A stretch of DNA of 64,000 nt from an uncultured Eubacteriales bacterium (GCA_902492005.1 CABUJV010000006.1:13333-77332), one strand, 5' to 3'; positions 40,088-49,882 are shown, counted from the stretch's first letter. Notes: generated by a model not told the origin, from the sequence alone. Numbers and translations are program-made.

Positions 40088-42040
40088 ATGAAGAGAACCA
40101 AACAGCTCATCGCGCTCTTGCTCGCCACGGTTCTGGTGCTGGGCCTGGCCGCCTGCGGCGGCGGAGGCGGCGCCGGCAGCCCCAGCCCCTCCGCCTCCGG
40201 TACGGGCGGCGAGGCCGCCCCCGTGGTCTACCGGGAACTCTATGTCCTGGAGGCCACCACGCTCAACTATCTGGTGACCTCCCAGACCACCGAGTTCGAG
40301 CTCTCCGCCAACTTCATCGACACCCTGGTCCAGTATGACCAGTACGGCGTGGCCCAACACGGTCTGGCCACCGACTGGTCCGTCAGCGACGACGGCCTCA
40401 CCTGGACCTTTACCCTCCGCGACGGCGTGAAGTGGTACAAGAGCGACGGCACCGAGTACGCCGACCTGAAGGCCCAGGATTTCGTGGATTCCATGCACTA
40501 TATCTGCGATCCCGCCCACGATTCCAAGACCTTTGACATCGTCTCCAGCGCGGTGAAGAACGCCCAGAAGTTCTACTCCGGCGAGATCACCGACCCCAAC
40601 GAAATCGGCGTGCGGGCCGTGGACGAGAAGACTCTGGAGTACACCCTGGAGGCGCCCACCCCCTACTTCCTGTCCATGCTGAGCTACGTGTGCTTCATGC
40701 CCGTCAACGGCGACTTCCTGGCTGAGGTGGGCGACCGCTTCGGCACCAGCGCCGACACCATCCTCTACAACGGCGCCTATATCTGCCAGGAGTTCAACCC
40801 CCAGGAAAACCAGGTCTGGGTCAAGAACGCCAACTACTGGAACGCCGGCAACGTGAACATCGACCGCATCGAGCGCACCTACAACGCCGAGGCCCTGAAG
40901 CTGGCCCCCGATATGTATAAGCAGGGCTCCGTGGACCAGGCCAAGATCCCCTCCGAGCTGCTGCAGGCCTGGCTGGACGACGCCTCCACCGCCGACCTGG
41001 TCCGGCCCACCCGCGCCTCCTACTTCACCTACTGGTGGCTGTTCAACTTTGATCCTCAGTTTGACGCGGCCTACGAGCCCGACAACTGGAAGCTCGCCGT
41101 CAACAACGAGGCCTTCCGTCTGTCCATCGCCCGCGGCATTGACCGGGCCAAAGCCGAGTTCCCCTACGAGCCCAACAACCCCAACGCCAACCTCATCAGC
41201 ACCATTACCCCCGAGGGCTTCTGTGACTACAACGGCACCGACTACACCCAGATGGGCAACCTGGCCGCCGTGTCCAACACCGCCCCCTTCAACGAGGAGG
41301 AGGCCCTGCAGTACAAGGAGCAGGCCATCCAAGAGCTGACCGCCGCCGGCGCCACCTTCCCCATCAAGATCCTCATGCCCTATAACCCCGGCACCACCTA
41401 CTGGGGCGAGAGCTGCCAGATCCTGGAGCAGCAGCTGGAGGGCCTGCTGGGCGCCGACTACATCGACATCATCGTCGAGGCCGGCCCCTCCACCAACTTC
41501 CTGGCCGAGGTCCGCAAGACCGGCGACTACGCTCTGATGCTGTGCAACTGGGGCCCCGACTACGCCGACCCCGAGACCTACTCCGACCCCTGGAGCCTGG
41601 GCTACACCTACTCCTGGCCTGAGCTGACCACCCAGGCCGACCTCCTCACCGGCTACACCTACACCGCCGAGGACATGGCCAAGGGCGTCTTTGACGAGGA
41701 GCAGTTCATCGGCACCCCCGAGACCGTCTATATCAAGATGGTCCAGGAGGGCAAGGACGAGAAGCTGGACATCGAAAAGCGCTACACCTCCTTCGCCAAC
41801 GCCGAGGCCTTCCTCATCAACCACGCCATCGTGATCCCCTTCCACCGCCAGGCAAGCGATGGCTATGTGGTCTCCAAGCTGTCCGTCTTTGACCGGCCCT
41901 TCGCCCCCTTCGGCGTGGCCAACTATCGCTATGAGGGCGCCCATCTGCTGGACACTCCCATCAGTATGGACGAATACTATACCCAGATGGCCGAGTGGGA
42001 GACCGCCCGCGAGGCCGCTCTGGCCGCCTCCGCCTCCTGA
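40088..42040 (+). CDS. Oligopeptide/dipeptide ABC transporter, substrate-binding lipoprotein
   Basis: 650 residues from the ATG at 40088, after AAGAAGGAG. The signal peptide ends in LAAC with lipid Cys23, then a Gly/Ser/Pro linker. The SBP family 5 (OppA/DppA) domain is visible in RELYVLEATTLNYLV, GLATDWSVSDDGLTWTFTLR and DFVDSMHYICDP. Together with the genes on both sides it should bring murein peptides such as L-Ala-gamma-D-Glu-meso-diaminopimelate into the cell. The family also binds general oligopeptides, so ligand specificity rests on context. A 13-bp hairpin follows the stop codon. Confidence 0.92.
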   Translation: MKRTKQLIALLLATVLVLGLAACGGGGGAGSPSPSASGTGGEAAPVVYRELYVLEATTLNYLVTSQTTEFELSANFIDTLVQYDQYGVAQHGLATDWSVSDDGLTWTFTLRDGVKWYKSDGTEYADLKAQDFVDSMHYICDPAHDSKTFDIVSSAVKNAQKFYSGEITDPNEIGVRAVDEKTLEYTLEAPTPYFLSMLSYVCFMPVNGDFLAEVGDRFGTSADTILYNGAYICQEFNPQENQVWVKNANYWNAGNVNIDRIERTYNAEALKLAPDMYKQGSVDQAKIPSELLQAWLDDASTADLVRPTRASYFTYWWLFNFDPQFDAAYEPDNWKLAVNNEAFRLSIARGIDRAKAEFPYEPNNPNANLISTITPEGFCDYNGTDYTQMGNLAAVSNTAPFNEEEALQYKEQAIQELTAAGATFPIKILMPYNPGTTYWGESCQILEQQLEGLLGADYIDIIVEAGPSTNFLAEVRKTGDYALMLCNWGPDYADPETYSDPWSLGYTYSWPELTTQADLLTGYTYTAEDMAKGVFDEEQFIGTPETVYIKMVQEGKDEKLDIEKRYTSFANAEAFLINHAIVIPFHRQASDGYVVSKLSVFDRPFAPFGVANYRYEGAHLLDTPISMDEYYTQMAEWETAREAALAASAS

Positions 42041-42069
42041 GCAAGACCCCCTTCCCGGAAGCCCGATCC

Positions 42070-42100
42070 AGGGAAGGCCCCGCAAGCCGGGGCCTTCCCT
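42070..42100 (+). terminator. Hairpin between peptide-binding protein and permease genes
   Basis: AGGGAAGGCCCCG pairs with CGGGGCCTTCCCT (42070-42082 and 42088-42100) with a 5-base loop and only a weak T-rich tail. It is placed like the hairpins at 30596 and 57197, directly after a binding-protein gene, and is more likely a stabiliser or weak terminator than an operon end. Confidence 0.6.
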
Positions 42101-42206
42101 GCCCTCTATCTTGTACGCTGAAACGAGGGCGTGCCCGGCGCGCCTCCCTTTCAACGCACAAAACGGCAGAGCCGGACCCCATCCTCCTCTGAAAGGAGCC
42201 TGTTTC

Positions 42207-43148
42207 ATGTTCAAATACATCCTCAAGCGCCTGGCCTTCGCCGTGGCGGCCCTGTTCATCATCACGGCCGTCATTTTCTCCCTGCTGCGTCTCATGCCGG
42301 TGGAGGGCTATTTTCCCAACTTCGACAAAATGTCCCCCGAGATGATCCAGAACGGACTGGAAAATCTGGGCCTGACCGACCCGCTGCCCGAGCAGCTCTT
42401 CCGCTTCTACCGGGATCTTTTCCGCGGGGATCTGGGCACCTCTTGGATCTACCAGCCCAAGGTGCCCATCACCGAGATCCTGGCCCGGAAGGTCCCGGTC
42501 TCCCTCACCCTGGGCTGCATCGCCATGGCGCTGGCCCTGGTGGTGGGCATCCCCCTCGGCGTGGCCATGAGCCGGTATAAGGGCCGCCTGCCGGACAAGC
42601 TGGGCACCGGCTTCATCGTGCTTTTGAACGCCGTGCCGGTGGTGGTGTACTATCTGGTCATCCAGCTCTACGGCTCCCGGGCCTTCAACCTGCCCATGCT
42701 CTATTCCAAAGGCGACGTGCGCACCTGGATCCTGCCCATCATCTGCCTGTCCCTGGCCAACATCGCCGAGTACGCCATGTGGATGCGCCGGTATATGGTG
42801 GACCAGCTCAACTCCGACTATGTGAAGCTGGCCCTGGCCAAGGGCGTCTCCCGCCGGAACATCATGTACCACCACGTGCTGCGCAACGCCTTCGTACCCA
42901 TTATCCAGCTCCTGCCCACCTCCTTCCTCAATACCATCATCGGCTCCATCTATGTGGAATCGCTGTTCTCGGTGCCCGGCATGGGCGGGCTGCTGGTGGA
43001 CGTCATCAAGCGGCAGGACAACACCATGGTCCAGGCCTTGGTCCTCATCTTTGCCACGGTGGGCATTTTGGGGCTGCTGCTGGGCGATCTATTCATGACG
43101 CTGGCCGACCCGCGTATCCGGCTGGATCAGAAGGGAGGGGCTCGGTAA
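42207..43148 (+). CDS. dppB: Peptide ABC transporter permease, DppB/OppB type
   Basis: 313 residues from the ATG at 42207, after GAAAGGAG. Six membrane helices are expected; the N-terminus MFKYILKRLAFAVAALFIIT is typical, followed by the periplasmic-side loop with LGLTDPLPEQLFRFYRDLF and GDLGTSW. The EAA loop DYVKLALAKGVSRRNIMYHH and the ending SLFSVPGMGGLLVDVI are also present. It forms the membrane channel with the DppC protein encoded one base downstream of its stop. The length is normal. Confidence 0.93.
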   Translation: MFKYILKRLAFAVAALFIITAVIFSLLRLMPVEGYFPNFDKMSPEMIQNGLENLGLTDPLPEQLFRFYRDLFRGDLGTSWIYQPKVPITEILARKVPVSLTLGCIAMALALVVGIPLGVAMSRYKGRLPDKLGTGFIVLLNAVPVVVYYLVIQLYGSRAFNLPMLYSKGDVRTWILPIICLSLANIAEYAMWMRRYMVDQLNSDYVKLALAKGVSRRNIMYHHVLRNAFVPIIQLLPTSFLNTIIGSIYVESLFSVPGMGGLLVDVIKRQDNTMVQALVLIFATVGILGLLLGDLFMTLADPRIRLDQKGGAR

Positions 43149-43149
43149 T

Positions 43150-44199
43150 ATGCCCAGAATCGGGAAAAAGACCATTGAGCGGCTGGAGACCTCCCTGGAG
43201 GACGAGCTCCACCGCCGCGCCGACGCCGGCGCCCTCACCGCCGGGGACCTGCAGGGCCTGGACGCCGGGCTCTTTGCCCCCGCCGCCTACGACGAGTCCG
43301 CCGCTGAGCGGGGCGGTTACTCCAACTACTCCTACTGGGGCTCCACTCTGCGCATCTTCTGGCGCAACCGGGTGGCCCGGTGCCTGGTCATCCTGCTCAT
43401 CGCCCTGCTGGCCTTCACCTTCATCCAGCCCTATCTGCCCAACCAGAAGGACCCCAACGTCATCTACTACGACGAAATCACCGGGATGCCCCTGGCCAAC
43501 AAGCAGCCCGGTCAGGTGGAGGGCTTCCTACTGGGCACCAACAAGGTGGGGCAGGACCTGTGGTCCCGCATCTGGTTCGGCACCCGCACCAGCCTGTTCA
43601 TCGGCTTCGTGGTGGCCCTAGTCAACGCCGTCATCGGCATCACCCTGGGGGTTCTGTGGGGCTACGTCCGGCGGCTGGACCAGCTTCTGACCTCCCTCTA
43701 CAACATCATCGACAACGTGCCCAGGACCATCATCCTTATCCTGATCTCCTATATCCTGCGGCCGTCCATGACCACCATCATCATCTCCATGTGCTTCGTG
43801 GGCTGGCTGAAGATGGCACGCTACACCCGCAACCAGGTGGTCATCATCCGGGACCGGGACTACAACCTGGCCTCCCGCTGCCTGGGCACCGGCACCGGGC
43901 GCATCATCTTCCGGAATCTGCTGCCCTATCTGGTGTCCATCATCATGCTCCAGACCGCCCTGGCGGTCCCCACCGCCATCACCGACGAGGTGTTCCTCAC
44001 CTATATCGGCCTGGGCCTCCCCTTGGACACTCCCTCTCTGGGTACCCTCATCATCGCGGGCAAGGCCCTGATGACCACGCCCTCCCTCAGCTATCAGCTC
44101 ATCATTCCCTGCGTGGCCCTTTCAGTGGTTACCGTCTGCTTCTATGTCATCGGCAACGCCTTCGCGGACGCCGCCGATCCCAAAAATCACGTCAGTTAA
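43150..44199 (+). CDS. dppC: Peptide ABC transporter permease, DppC/OppC type
   Basis: 349 residues; start one base after the dppB stop (TAATATG). A cytoplasmic N-terminal tail of about 70 residues is longer than in most DppC proteins and contains RIGKKTIERLETSLEDELHR, a charged helix. Then follow about six membrane helices with LGTNKVGQDLWSRIWFGTRT (the GTDxxGRD-like motif) and the EAA loop DYNLASRCLGTGTGRIIFRN. It pairs with DppB to form the channel for peptides. The extended tail may contact the ATPases but has no known function. Confidence 0.92.
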   Translation: MPRIGKKTIERLETSLEDELHRRADAGALTAGDLQGLDAGLFAPAAYDESAAERGGYSNYSYWGSTLRIFWRNRVARCLVILLIALLAFTFIQPYLPNQKDPNVIYYDEITGMPLANKQPGQVEGFLLGTNKVGQDLWSRIWFGTRTSLFIGFVVALVNAVIGITLGVLWGYVRRLDQLLTSLYNIIDNVPRTIILILISYILRPSMTTIIISMCFVGWLKMARYTRNQVVIIRDRDYNLASRCLGTGTGRIIFRNLLPYLVSIIMLQTALAVPTAITDEVFLTYIGLGLPLDTPSLGTLIIAGKALMTTPSLSYQLIIPCVALSVVTVCFYVIGNAFADAADPKNHVS

Positions 44200-44211
44200 G
44201 GAGGTCAGGAC

Positions 44212-45258
44212 ATGGATCAAGACGTCATCCTCTCCGTCCGCGATCTGGACGTGAAATTTACCCTCCGCGGCCGCGTCCTCCACGCCATCCGCGGGGTCTC
44301 CCTGGACGTATACCGGGGAGAATCCCTGGCCATCGTGGGGGAGTCCGGCTCCGGCAAGAGCGTATTTACCAAGACCTTTATGGGGCTCACCGACCCGAAC
44401 GGCTATATCGACGGGGGCTCCATCCTCTACGGCGGCAAGGACCTGGCCGCTTATCAGGATGAAAAGCAGTGGAGGACCATCCGGGGCGGCGAGATTGCCA
44501 TGGTCCTCCAGGACCCCATGACCTCCCTGAACCCTCTCAAGACCATCGGCAGACAGATCGAGGAGGCCGTGCTCCTCCACCAGCACCTGCGGGGGGCCGA
44601 GGCCCGCCGGGCGGTTCTGGAGACGCTGTCCGACGTGGGCATCGACGATCCGGAGCGCCGGTACAAGCAGTACCCCCACGAGTTCTCCGGCGGCATGCGG
44701 CAGCGGGTGGTCATCGCCATCGCCGTGGCCTGCCGGCCCAAGATCCTCATCTGCGACGAGCCCACCACCGCCCTGGACGTGACCATCCAGGCCCAGATCC
44801 TGGACCTCATCAAGCAGCTTCAGAAGAAGCTGGAGCTGACCACCATCTATATCACCCACGACCTGGGCGTAGTGGCCAATGTGGCCGACCGCATCGCCGT
44901 CATGTACGCCGGGGACATCGTGGAGGTGGGCTCCTGCGAGGAGGTCTTTTACGATCCCAAGCACCCTTATACCTGGGCGCTGCTGTCCTCCCTGCCCCAG
45001 CTCGGCGTAAAGGGCGAGCCCCTCTATTCCATCGCGGGCACGCCCCCCAACCTCTTCTATGAGGTCCACGGGGACGCCTTCGCCCCCCGCAATCCCCAGG
45101 CACTGAAGATCGACTTTGAGCTCCGCCCGCCCTATTTCGACGTGTCCCCCACCCACCGGGCCCGCACTTGGCTGCTGGACCCCAGGGCCCCCAAGGTCGA
45201 GCCGCCCGAACACATCCGCGTCCTGCGGGAACAGGGGGTGAAGCTCCATGTCCAATAA
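44212..45258 (+). CDS. dppD: Peptide ABC transporter ATP-binding protein, DppD/OppD type
   Basis: 348 residues with AAGGAGGTCAGG before the ATG. Walker [13 protein letters not shown], signature [16 protein letters not shown], Walker [16 protein letters not shown]-loop ITHDLGV. The C-terminal oligopeptide-transporter extension is recognisable in [13 protein letters not shown] and IAGTPPN, but the four cysteines that bind an iron-sulfur cluster in some DppD proteins are not in the usual form. It energises import with the DppF subunit. The last 11 bases overlap the next gene, indicating coupled translation. Confidence 0.94.
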   Translation: MDQDVILSVRDLDVKFTLRGRVLHAIRGVSLDVYRGESLAIVGESGSGKSVFTKTFMGLTDPNGYIDGGSILYGGKDLAAYQDEKQWRTIRGGEIAMVLQDPMTSLNPLKTIGRQIEEAVLLHQHLRGAEARRAVLETLSDVGIDDPERRYKQYPHEFSGGMRQRVVIAIAVACRPKILICDEPTTALDVTIQAQILDLIKQLQKKLELTTIYITHDLGVVANVADRIAVMYAGDIVEVGSCEEVFYDPKHPYTWALLSSLPQLGVKGEPLYSIAGTPPNLFYEVHGDAFAPRNPQALKIDFELRPPYFDVSPTHRARTWLLDPRAPKVEPPEHIRVLREQGVKLHVQ

Positions 45259-46186
45259 CCGGCGTGAAAAGCTGCTGGAGGTTCAAAACCTCTCCGTCAC
45301 CTTCGGCGGCAAGCGCGCCCCCTTCCGGGCCGTGGACGATGTGTCCTTCCACATCTATAAGGGCGAGACCTTCGGCCTAGTGGGGGAGTCCGGCTCCGGC
45401 AAAACCACCATCGGCCGCTCCATCATCCGCATCAATCCCATCGCCGGCGGTAAGGTGCTCTACAGGGGGGAGCGCATCAGCGGCAGGATCAGCCGTGAGA
45501 TGGACCGCAAGGTCACCCGGAGCATCCAGATGATCTTTCAGGACCCCATGGCCTCTCTGAACGAGCGGGCCAAGGTCTCCTACATCGTCTCCGAAGGGCT
45601 CTACACGGGCGGGCAGCGCCTGACCGAGGCGGAGAGGCAGGAGAAGGTGGCCAAGGCCCTCAGTGACGTGGGCCTGCTGCCCGAGTTCGCCAGCCGCTTC
45701 CCTCACGAGTTCTCCGGCGGCCAGCGCCAGCGCATCGGCATCGCCCGGGCCCTCATCATGGACCCGGAATTCATCATTGCCGACGAGCCCATCTCCGCCC
45801 TGGACGTGTCCATCCGTGCCCAGGTGCTCAACCTGATGGGGCAGCTCCAGAAGGAGCGGGGGCTCACGTACCTGTTCATCGCCCACGACCTGAGCGTGGT
45901 CCGCTTCATCTCCGACCGCATCGCCGTCATCCACAAGGGCAAGCTGGTGGAGCTGGCCGCGTCGGAACAGCTCTTCGCCCACCCCCTGCACCCCTACACC
46001 CGGGCGCTGCTGTCCGCCATCCCCATGCCGGACCCGGCGTCGGAAAAGCACAAAAAGCTCCTGGTCTATGACCCCTCCTGCCACGACTATACCCAGGACA
46101 AGCCGGTATGGTCCGAGCTGGAGCCCGGCCACTTCGTGCTGGGCAACCAGCGGGAGCTGGACGCCTATCGGAAGATGCTCCTGTAA
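45248..46186 (+). CDS. dppF: Peptide ABC transporter ATP-binding protein, DppF/OppF type
   Basis: 312 residues, starting 11 bases before the dppD stop. Walker [14 protein letters not shown], signature [15 protein letters not shown], Walker [16 protein letters not shown]-loop IAHDLSV. The C-terminal tail [16 protein letters not shown] is typical of OppF. It forms the second ATPase subunit with the protein at 44212. It is followed by a small hairpin at 46201-46230 and then the two murein-peptide hydrolase genes. Confidence 0.94.
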   Translation: MSNNRREKLLEVQNLSVTFGGKRAPFRAVDDVSFHIYKGETFGLVGESGSGKTTIGRSIIRINPIAGGKVLYRGERISGRISREMDRKVTRSIQMIFQDPMASLNERAKVSYIVSEGLYTGGQRLTEAERQEKVAKALSDVGLLPEFASRFPHEFSGGQRQRIGIARALIMDPEFIIADEPISALDVSIRAQVLNLMGQLQKERGLTYLFIAHDLSVVRFISDRIAVIHKGKLVELAASEQLFAHPLHPYTRALLSAIPMPDPASEKHKKLLVYDPSCHDYTQDKPVWSELEPGHFVLGNQRELDAYRKMLL

Positions 46187-46200
46187 CGGAATTTTGCCGG

Positions 46201-46230
46201 TTGCCGCACCATATCCTTGTGGTGCGGCAA
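46201..46230 (+). other. Hairpin after dppF
   Basis: TTGCCGCACCA (46201-46211) pairs with TGGTGCGGCAA (46220-46230) around an 8-base loop. No T run follows, so I do not call it a terminator; the two hydrolase genes downstream may still be in the operon. Confidence 0.55.
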
Positions 46231-46259
46231 TCCGTCTGTGTATCATTGAGGTGATCGCA

Positions 46260-47174
46260 ATGTTTACGCCCGCCCCCCTCTTCCCCGGCGCCCGGGTCGC
46301 CCTGCTGTGCACCTCCTCGGCGGTGCCGGACGGACGGCTGGCGCCCGCCGTGGCCGCCGTCCGCGCCCTAGGCCTGGAGCCGGTGGTCTACCCCTCCTGC
46401 ACCGAGCTCCACGGCTACTTTTCCGGCGACGACGCCCGCCGGGCCGCCGACCTGAACGCCGCCTTCGCCGACGAGTCCATCGACGGCGTCCTGTGCTCCC
46501 GGGGCGGCTACGGGGCCCACCGCTTGCTGCCTCTGCTGGACTTCGGCGTCATCGCCGCCCACCCCAAGTTTTTTTCGGGCTACAGCGACGTGACCGCCCT
46601 GCACACCGCCTTCCAGCAGGAGTGCGGCTTCGTCACCTACCACACCATCATGCCCACCACCGAATATTACCAGCCAGTGGACCGCTACTCCATGGACTAT
46701 CTGCGCCGGGCCCTCTTCGGCTGTCTTACCGGCCCCCTATGCAACCCGCCCGGCCAGCCGCTGGAGACCCTGGCGGGCGGGCGGGTCACCGCCCGCCTGT
46801 GCGGCGGCAATCTGTCCCTTCTGGCCGCCTCCCTGGGCACCCCCTGGGAAATTGACACCCGGGGCAAAATCCTCTTCTTAGAAGACATCGGGGAAAAGAC
46901 CTACCGCATCGACGGGATGCTCACCCAGCTGCGCAACGCCGGGAAATTGGACGATTGCGCCGGGGTGCTGCTGGGGGCCTGGACCGACTGCCCGCCGGAA
47001 GACCCCGACCGGACCCTGCTGCTGCCCGATCTCTTCCGGGAGCTCATCCTCCCGGCGGGCAAGCCCACTTTGGCCGGCCTGGCCTGCGGCCATGTGCTGC
47101 CCACCATGGCCCTGCCCCTGGGGGCGACGCTCACTCTGGACGCCGACGCAGGCACATTGGAGGTAATCGCATGA
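46260..47174 (+). CDS. ykfA: Murein peptide LD-carboxypeptidase (S66 family)
   Basis: 304 residues from the ATG at 46260, after GAGGTGATC. The S66 Ser-Glu-His triad can be placed: the nucleophile Ser in FFSGYSDVTALHTAFQQECG, the Glu in ILFLEDIGEKTYRIDGML, and the His in AGLACGHVLPTMALPLGA. The LCSRGGYGAHRLLP segment is also diagnostic. The cytoplasmic enzyme removes the terminal D-Ala from murein tetrapeptides (LdcA) or cleaves related LD-bonds. Its place after a peptide importer and next to an NlpC/P60 gene mirrors ykfA of the Bacillus dpp-ykf operon. Confidence 0.9.
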   Translation: MFTPAPLFPGARVALLCTSSAVPDGRLAPAVAAVRALGLEPVVYPSCTELHGYFSGDDARRAADLNAAFADESIDGVLCSRGGYGAHRLLPLLDFGVIAAHPKFFSGYSDVTALHTAFQQECGFVTYHTIMPTTEYYQPVDRYSMDYLRRALFGCLTGPLCNPPGQPLETLAGGRVTARLCGGNLSLLAASLGTPWEIDTRGKILFLEDIGEKTYRIDGMLTQLRNAGKLDDCAGVLLGAWTDCPPEDPDRTLLLPDLFRELILPAGKPTLAGLACGHVLPTMALPLGATLTLDADAGTLEVIA

Positions 47175-47989
47175 AGGCTCTGATCAGCGCACCCATCTGT
47201 CCCCTGATGACCCGCCCCTCCCGCCAGTGCGAGCTGGGGGACGAGGCTCTCTTCGGCATGGCCGTGGAGGTACTGGAGGAGACCCTGCCCGGCTGGTATC
47301 GGGTGCGCACCCCCTACCGCTACGAGGACTACGCCCCGGCGGACTGCCTTCTCTTCGGTGAGCACAACGTCCAGCGGTGGCTCTCCCTGCCCAAGCGGGT
47401 GGTCCTCAAGTCCATCTGCGACGTGCTCTCCGGCCCCGCCGTAGCCTGCTTCCCTCTGGTCACCCTGACCCGGGGCGCACTGGTGGCCCCGGTCCGGGAG
47501 CCCGATGAAAAGGGCTGGGTCCGGGTGGAGCTGCCCGACGGCCGCGAGGGCTATACGAAGAGCAGCTTTTTGGGCGAATATTACGAAAAACCCGCCTTTG
47601 ACCAGGAGGACGCCCTGCGCAGCGCCATCGTCAACACGGCCTTGAGCTATCTGGGCGCCCATTACCGCTGGGGCGGCAAAACCCCCATGGGCATCGACTG
47701 CTCCGGCCTGGCCTCCATGGCCTACCTGCTTAACGGGGTGGTCATCTGGCGGGACGCCGGCATCAAGGAGGGCTTCCCCCTGCACGAGATCCCCCGGGAG
47801 CGGATGAAGCCCGGCGACCTACTCTTCTTCCCCGGCCATGTGGCGGTGTATATCGGCGGCGGCGAGTTCGTCCACTCCACCGCCTTCCCCGGCAGCGACG
47901 GGGTGGTGCTCAACAGCCTGGACCCCGTCCATCCCCGTTACCGTCTGGACCTGGACAAGGGCATGACCGCGGTGGGCAGCCTCTTCTAA
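47171..47989 (+). CDS. ykfC: NlpC/P60 endopeptidase, gamma-D-Glu-diaminopimelate type (YkfC-like)
   Basis: 272 residues. Its ATG overlaps the previous stop by four bases (ATGA). No signal peptide is present, so it is cytoplasmic. Two SH3-like domains (about 1-140; VRTPYRYEDYAPADCLLF and WVRVELPDGREGYTKSSF) precede the catalytic domain: Cys in GIDCSGLASMAYLL, His in FFPGHVAVYIGGGEFVHS, with RWGGKTPMG before the Cys. YkfC-like enzymes cut gamma-D-glutamyl-diamino-acid bonds in murein tripeptides after import. This completes the set: importer, LD-carboxypeptidase, endopeptidase and Ala-Glu epimerase. Confidence 0.92.
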   Translation: MKALISAPICPLMTRPSRQCELGDEALFGMAVEVLEETLPGWYRVRTPYRYEDYAPADCLLFGEHNVQRWLSLPKRVVLKSICDVLSGPAVACFPLVTLTRGALVAPVREPDEKGWVRVELPDGREGYTKSSFLGEYYEKPAFDQEDALRSAIVNTALSYLGAHYRWGGKTPMGIDCSGLASMAYLLNGVVIWRDAGIKEGFPLHEIPRERMKPGDLLFFPGHVAVYIGGGEFVHSTAFPGSDGVVLNSLDPVHPRYRLDLDKGMTAVGSLF

Positions 47990-47994
47990 TGGAG

Positions 47995-48028
47995 AACGCG
48001 GGACGCGCAGCAGCGCGTCCCGCGTTTT
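47995..48028. terminator. Terminator of the murein-peptide operon
   Basis: Perfect 14-bp arms (47995-48008 and 48013-48026) with a 4-base loop, AACGCGGGACGCGC against GCGCGTCCCGCGTT, followed by TTG. It sits between convergent genes. Confidence 0.88.
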
Positions 48029-48030
48029 GT

Positions 48031-49881
48031 CTATCCATCCTCCCGGCGCTTCTCCATGGACTCGTCCCGCTGGATGCGCACCGCCCGGCCGTCCTCCATC
48101 TCCACGGTCAGCCCCATCCAGGGCGGCGTTTGGGAGGATACCCAAGCGGACATCCGAAGGCCCTGGCCTGGGTGGACGGTGCTCCGCCCCCACTGGGTCT
48201 GGAAGCCCACGTATTCCGCGTCCTCCGCAACGGGCACAGCGTACAGGGCCAGGCCCTCTTCCTCCAGCTTCCGGCTGTGGTCGTAAAAATACCACACGCC
48301 CTTGGCCTCGTCGCAGCCGTCGGCCTCCAGCACGGCCAGAGAGGCCGGAGGGCCCATGGCATCGCGGGTCGAGGACGGCCCCACGCCGTAGAGCGCCATA
48401 TGGTAGACGCCGTCCGCCAGGCCGCTTCCGTCGGCGCGATACGCCGCCGTCATGGGGAAGGTCCGCTCACCCCCCGCCCTGTCGGTCACCCGGAGGGTGC
48501 AGGCGGGGGCCCGGGCCGCCGCCGTCCGGAGCTCCTCCTCGGTGGCCGTATTCCGCCCGGTGCGAAACCGGACCGAGCCATGGCACAGATCCTCTCCCAG
48601 CTCGTCGGGCTGCCCGTCAAAGGGCGTCATCCCCACCGCTTCCAGCAGGGGGCTATCCTGGTCGAACAGGAGCTGATAGCGCAGGGTGTCCGCCGTGACC
48701 TCCACCCCCTGCCCCTCCTCCAGCGCGTCCAGAAAGGCGTATTCCAAGTCAAACTGAAACCAGTTGATGCCCTCCCCCGTGCCCTCTGGGCCGGTGTAGG
48801 TCAGGGTCAGGCTCTGGGGCTCAAAGCGCTCCAGAGGGGTCTGGGGCTCCCCCGTCTCCGGGACCGTCGGGGTCTGAGGGCTCGCCGCAGTCCGGCAGGC
48901 CACCAGCCCGCCCGCCAGCGCTACGGCGGTACACAGCACAGCCAGGGCCGCCCGGCCCGGCCGTTTGGGACCGCCGTCCATTACGGCCCGGAGCCGCCGG
49001 TTCAGCGCCCGTTTCTCCCCGGAGAACGAGGTGGTCAGCGCGGGGGCCGGCGCGCTCGCCGCCCGGAGCAGCGCCCGGCCGTAGGCCCGCCGTTCCTCCG
49101 GACTCCGGCCCTGGAGGGTCTGGGCGTCGCAGGCCATCTCCACGTCCCGCTCCGCCGCCCGCCGCAGGACCCATACCAGGGGGTTGAACCAGTGGATGGC
49201 ATTGGCCAGCACCAGCAGCAGCTTGAACCACAGGTCCCGCCGCCGGGCGTGGATGTACTCGTGGAGGAGCGCCGCCTCCTCCACGCCCCCGGCCGGCGTC
49301 ACAATAACCGGATGCATCCAGCCCATCAGCAGGGGCGTCCCCACCAGACCGCACTCCACCAGTGGGACGCCGCCATACGCCCCCGCGGGACGGCTCCAGC
49401 GCCGTATGTGGCGCTGGAACGCCCGGCAGCGCAGAATCTGATCCCCCAAAAACAGAAGGGCCCCTGCGCCCCACAGGAGCGCCAGCAGCCACCCGGCGGG
49501 GATGCGCCGCACCTCGACCACCGGGGCGGCGCCTTCCGTTCCGGAGCCCAAGGGCCCATCCTCCGTCCGAGCGGCCCGCTCTGACGAGGGAGCCCCGGCC
49601 GCCGCCGGGCTGGTGTTCCAGAACCACTGGGCGGGGCCGGCCTCCGGCGACACCTGACGCTCCACCCGCACCGCCGCCCGGGGCGCTTCCAGCACTACCG
49701 GGGCCTGGGCCAGGCTCAGATTGAACGGCAGGCACAGCCGCAGGGCCACCGCCAGCCAGGCCCAGCACCGCCACTGGGGCACGAATCGCCGCTCCAGTAC
49801 CCGGCTCAGGGCCAGCAGGACGGCGGTGACCGCCCCCATGGCCAAGGAGACCTCCGCCAGCGTGGATAAAAACTGCTCCAT
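48031..49881 (-). CDS. BlaR1/MecR1-like M56 membrane metalloprotease
   Basis: 616 residues. Several N-terminal membrane segments, the gluzincin motif LLHEYIHARRRDLWFK (zinc His207 and His211, Glu208) and the following NAIHWFNPLVW and ERDVEMACDAQ identify an M56 peptidase. A last membrane segment (about 325-345) precedes an extracellular domain of about 270 residues. That domain is not a penicillin-binding BlaR sensor domain: I see no SxxK/KTG pattern, so the signal is probably not a beta-lactam. The protein would cleave the BlaI-like repressor encoded two bases upstream. No beta-lactamase gene is near. Confidence 0.88.
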   Translation of the reverse strand: MEQFLSTLAEVSLAMGAVTAVLLALSRVLERRFVPQWRCWAWLAVALRLCLPFNLSLAQAPVVLEAPRAAVRVERQVSPEAGPAQWFWNTSPAAAGAPSSERAARTEDGPLGSGTEGAAPVVEVRRIPAGWLLALLWGAGALLFLGDQILRCRAFQRHIRRWSRPAGAYGGVPLVECGLVGTPLLMGWMHPVIVTPAGGVEEAALLHEYIHARRRDLWFKLLLVLANAIHWFNPLVWVLRRAAERDVEMACDAQTLQGRSPEERRAYGRALLRAASAPAPALTTSFSGEKRALNRRLRAVMDGGPKRPGRAALAVLCTAVALAGGLVACRTAASPQTPTVPETGEPQTPLERFEPQSLTLTYTGPEGTGEGINWFQFDLEYAFLDALEEGQGVEVTADTLRYQLLFDQDSPLLEAVGMTPFDGQPDELGEDLCHGSVRFRTGRNTATEEELRTAAARAPACTLRVTDRAGGERTFPMTAAYRADGSGLADGVYHMALYGVGPSSTRDAMGPPASLAVLEADGCDEAKGVWYFYDHSRKLEEEGLALYAVPVAEDAEYVGFQTQWGRSTVHPGQGLRMSAWVSSQTPPWMGLTVEMEDGRAVRIQRDESMEKRREDG

Positions 49882-49882
49882 C

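Noticed and set aside
40085..42295. A 736-codon open frame on the minus strand
   Set aside because: It is antisense to the peptide-binding lipoprotein gene; the product is a Gly/Val/Leu/Asp-rich artefact.
46201..46230. Terminator between dppF and the LD-carboxypeptidase gene
   Set aside because: The 11-bp hairpin has no T run after it on either strand, and the downstream genes belong functionally to the same operon. Kept only as a hairpin.
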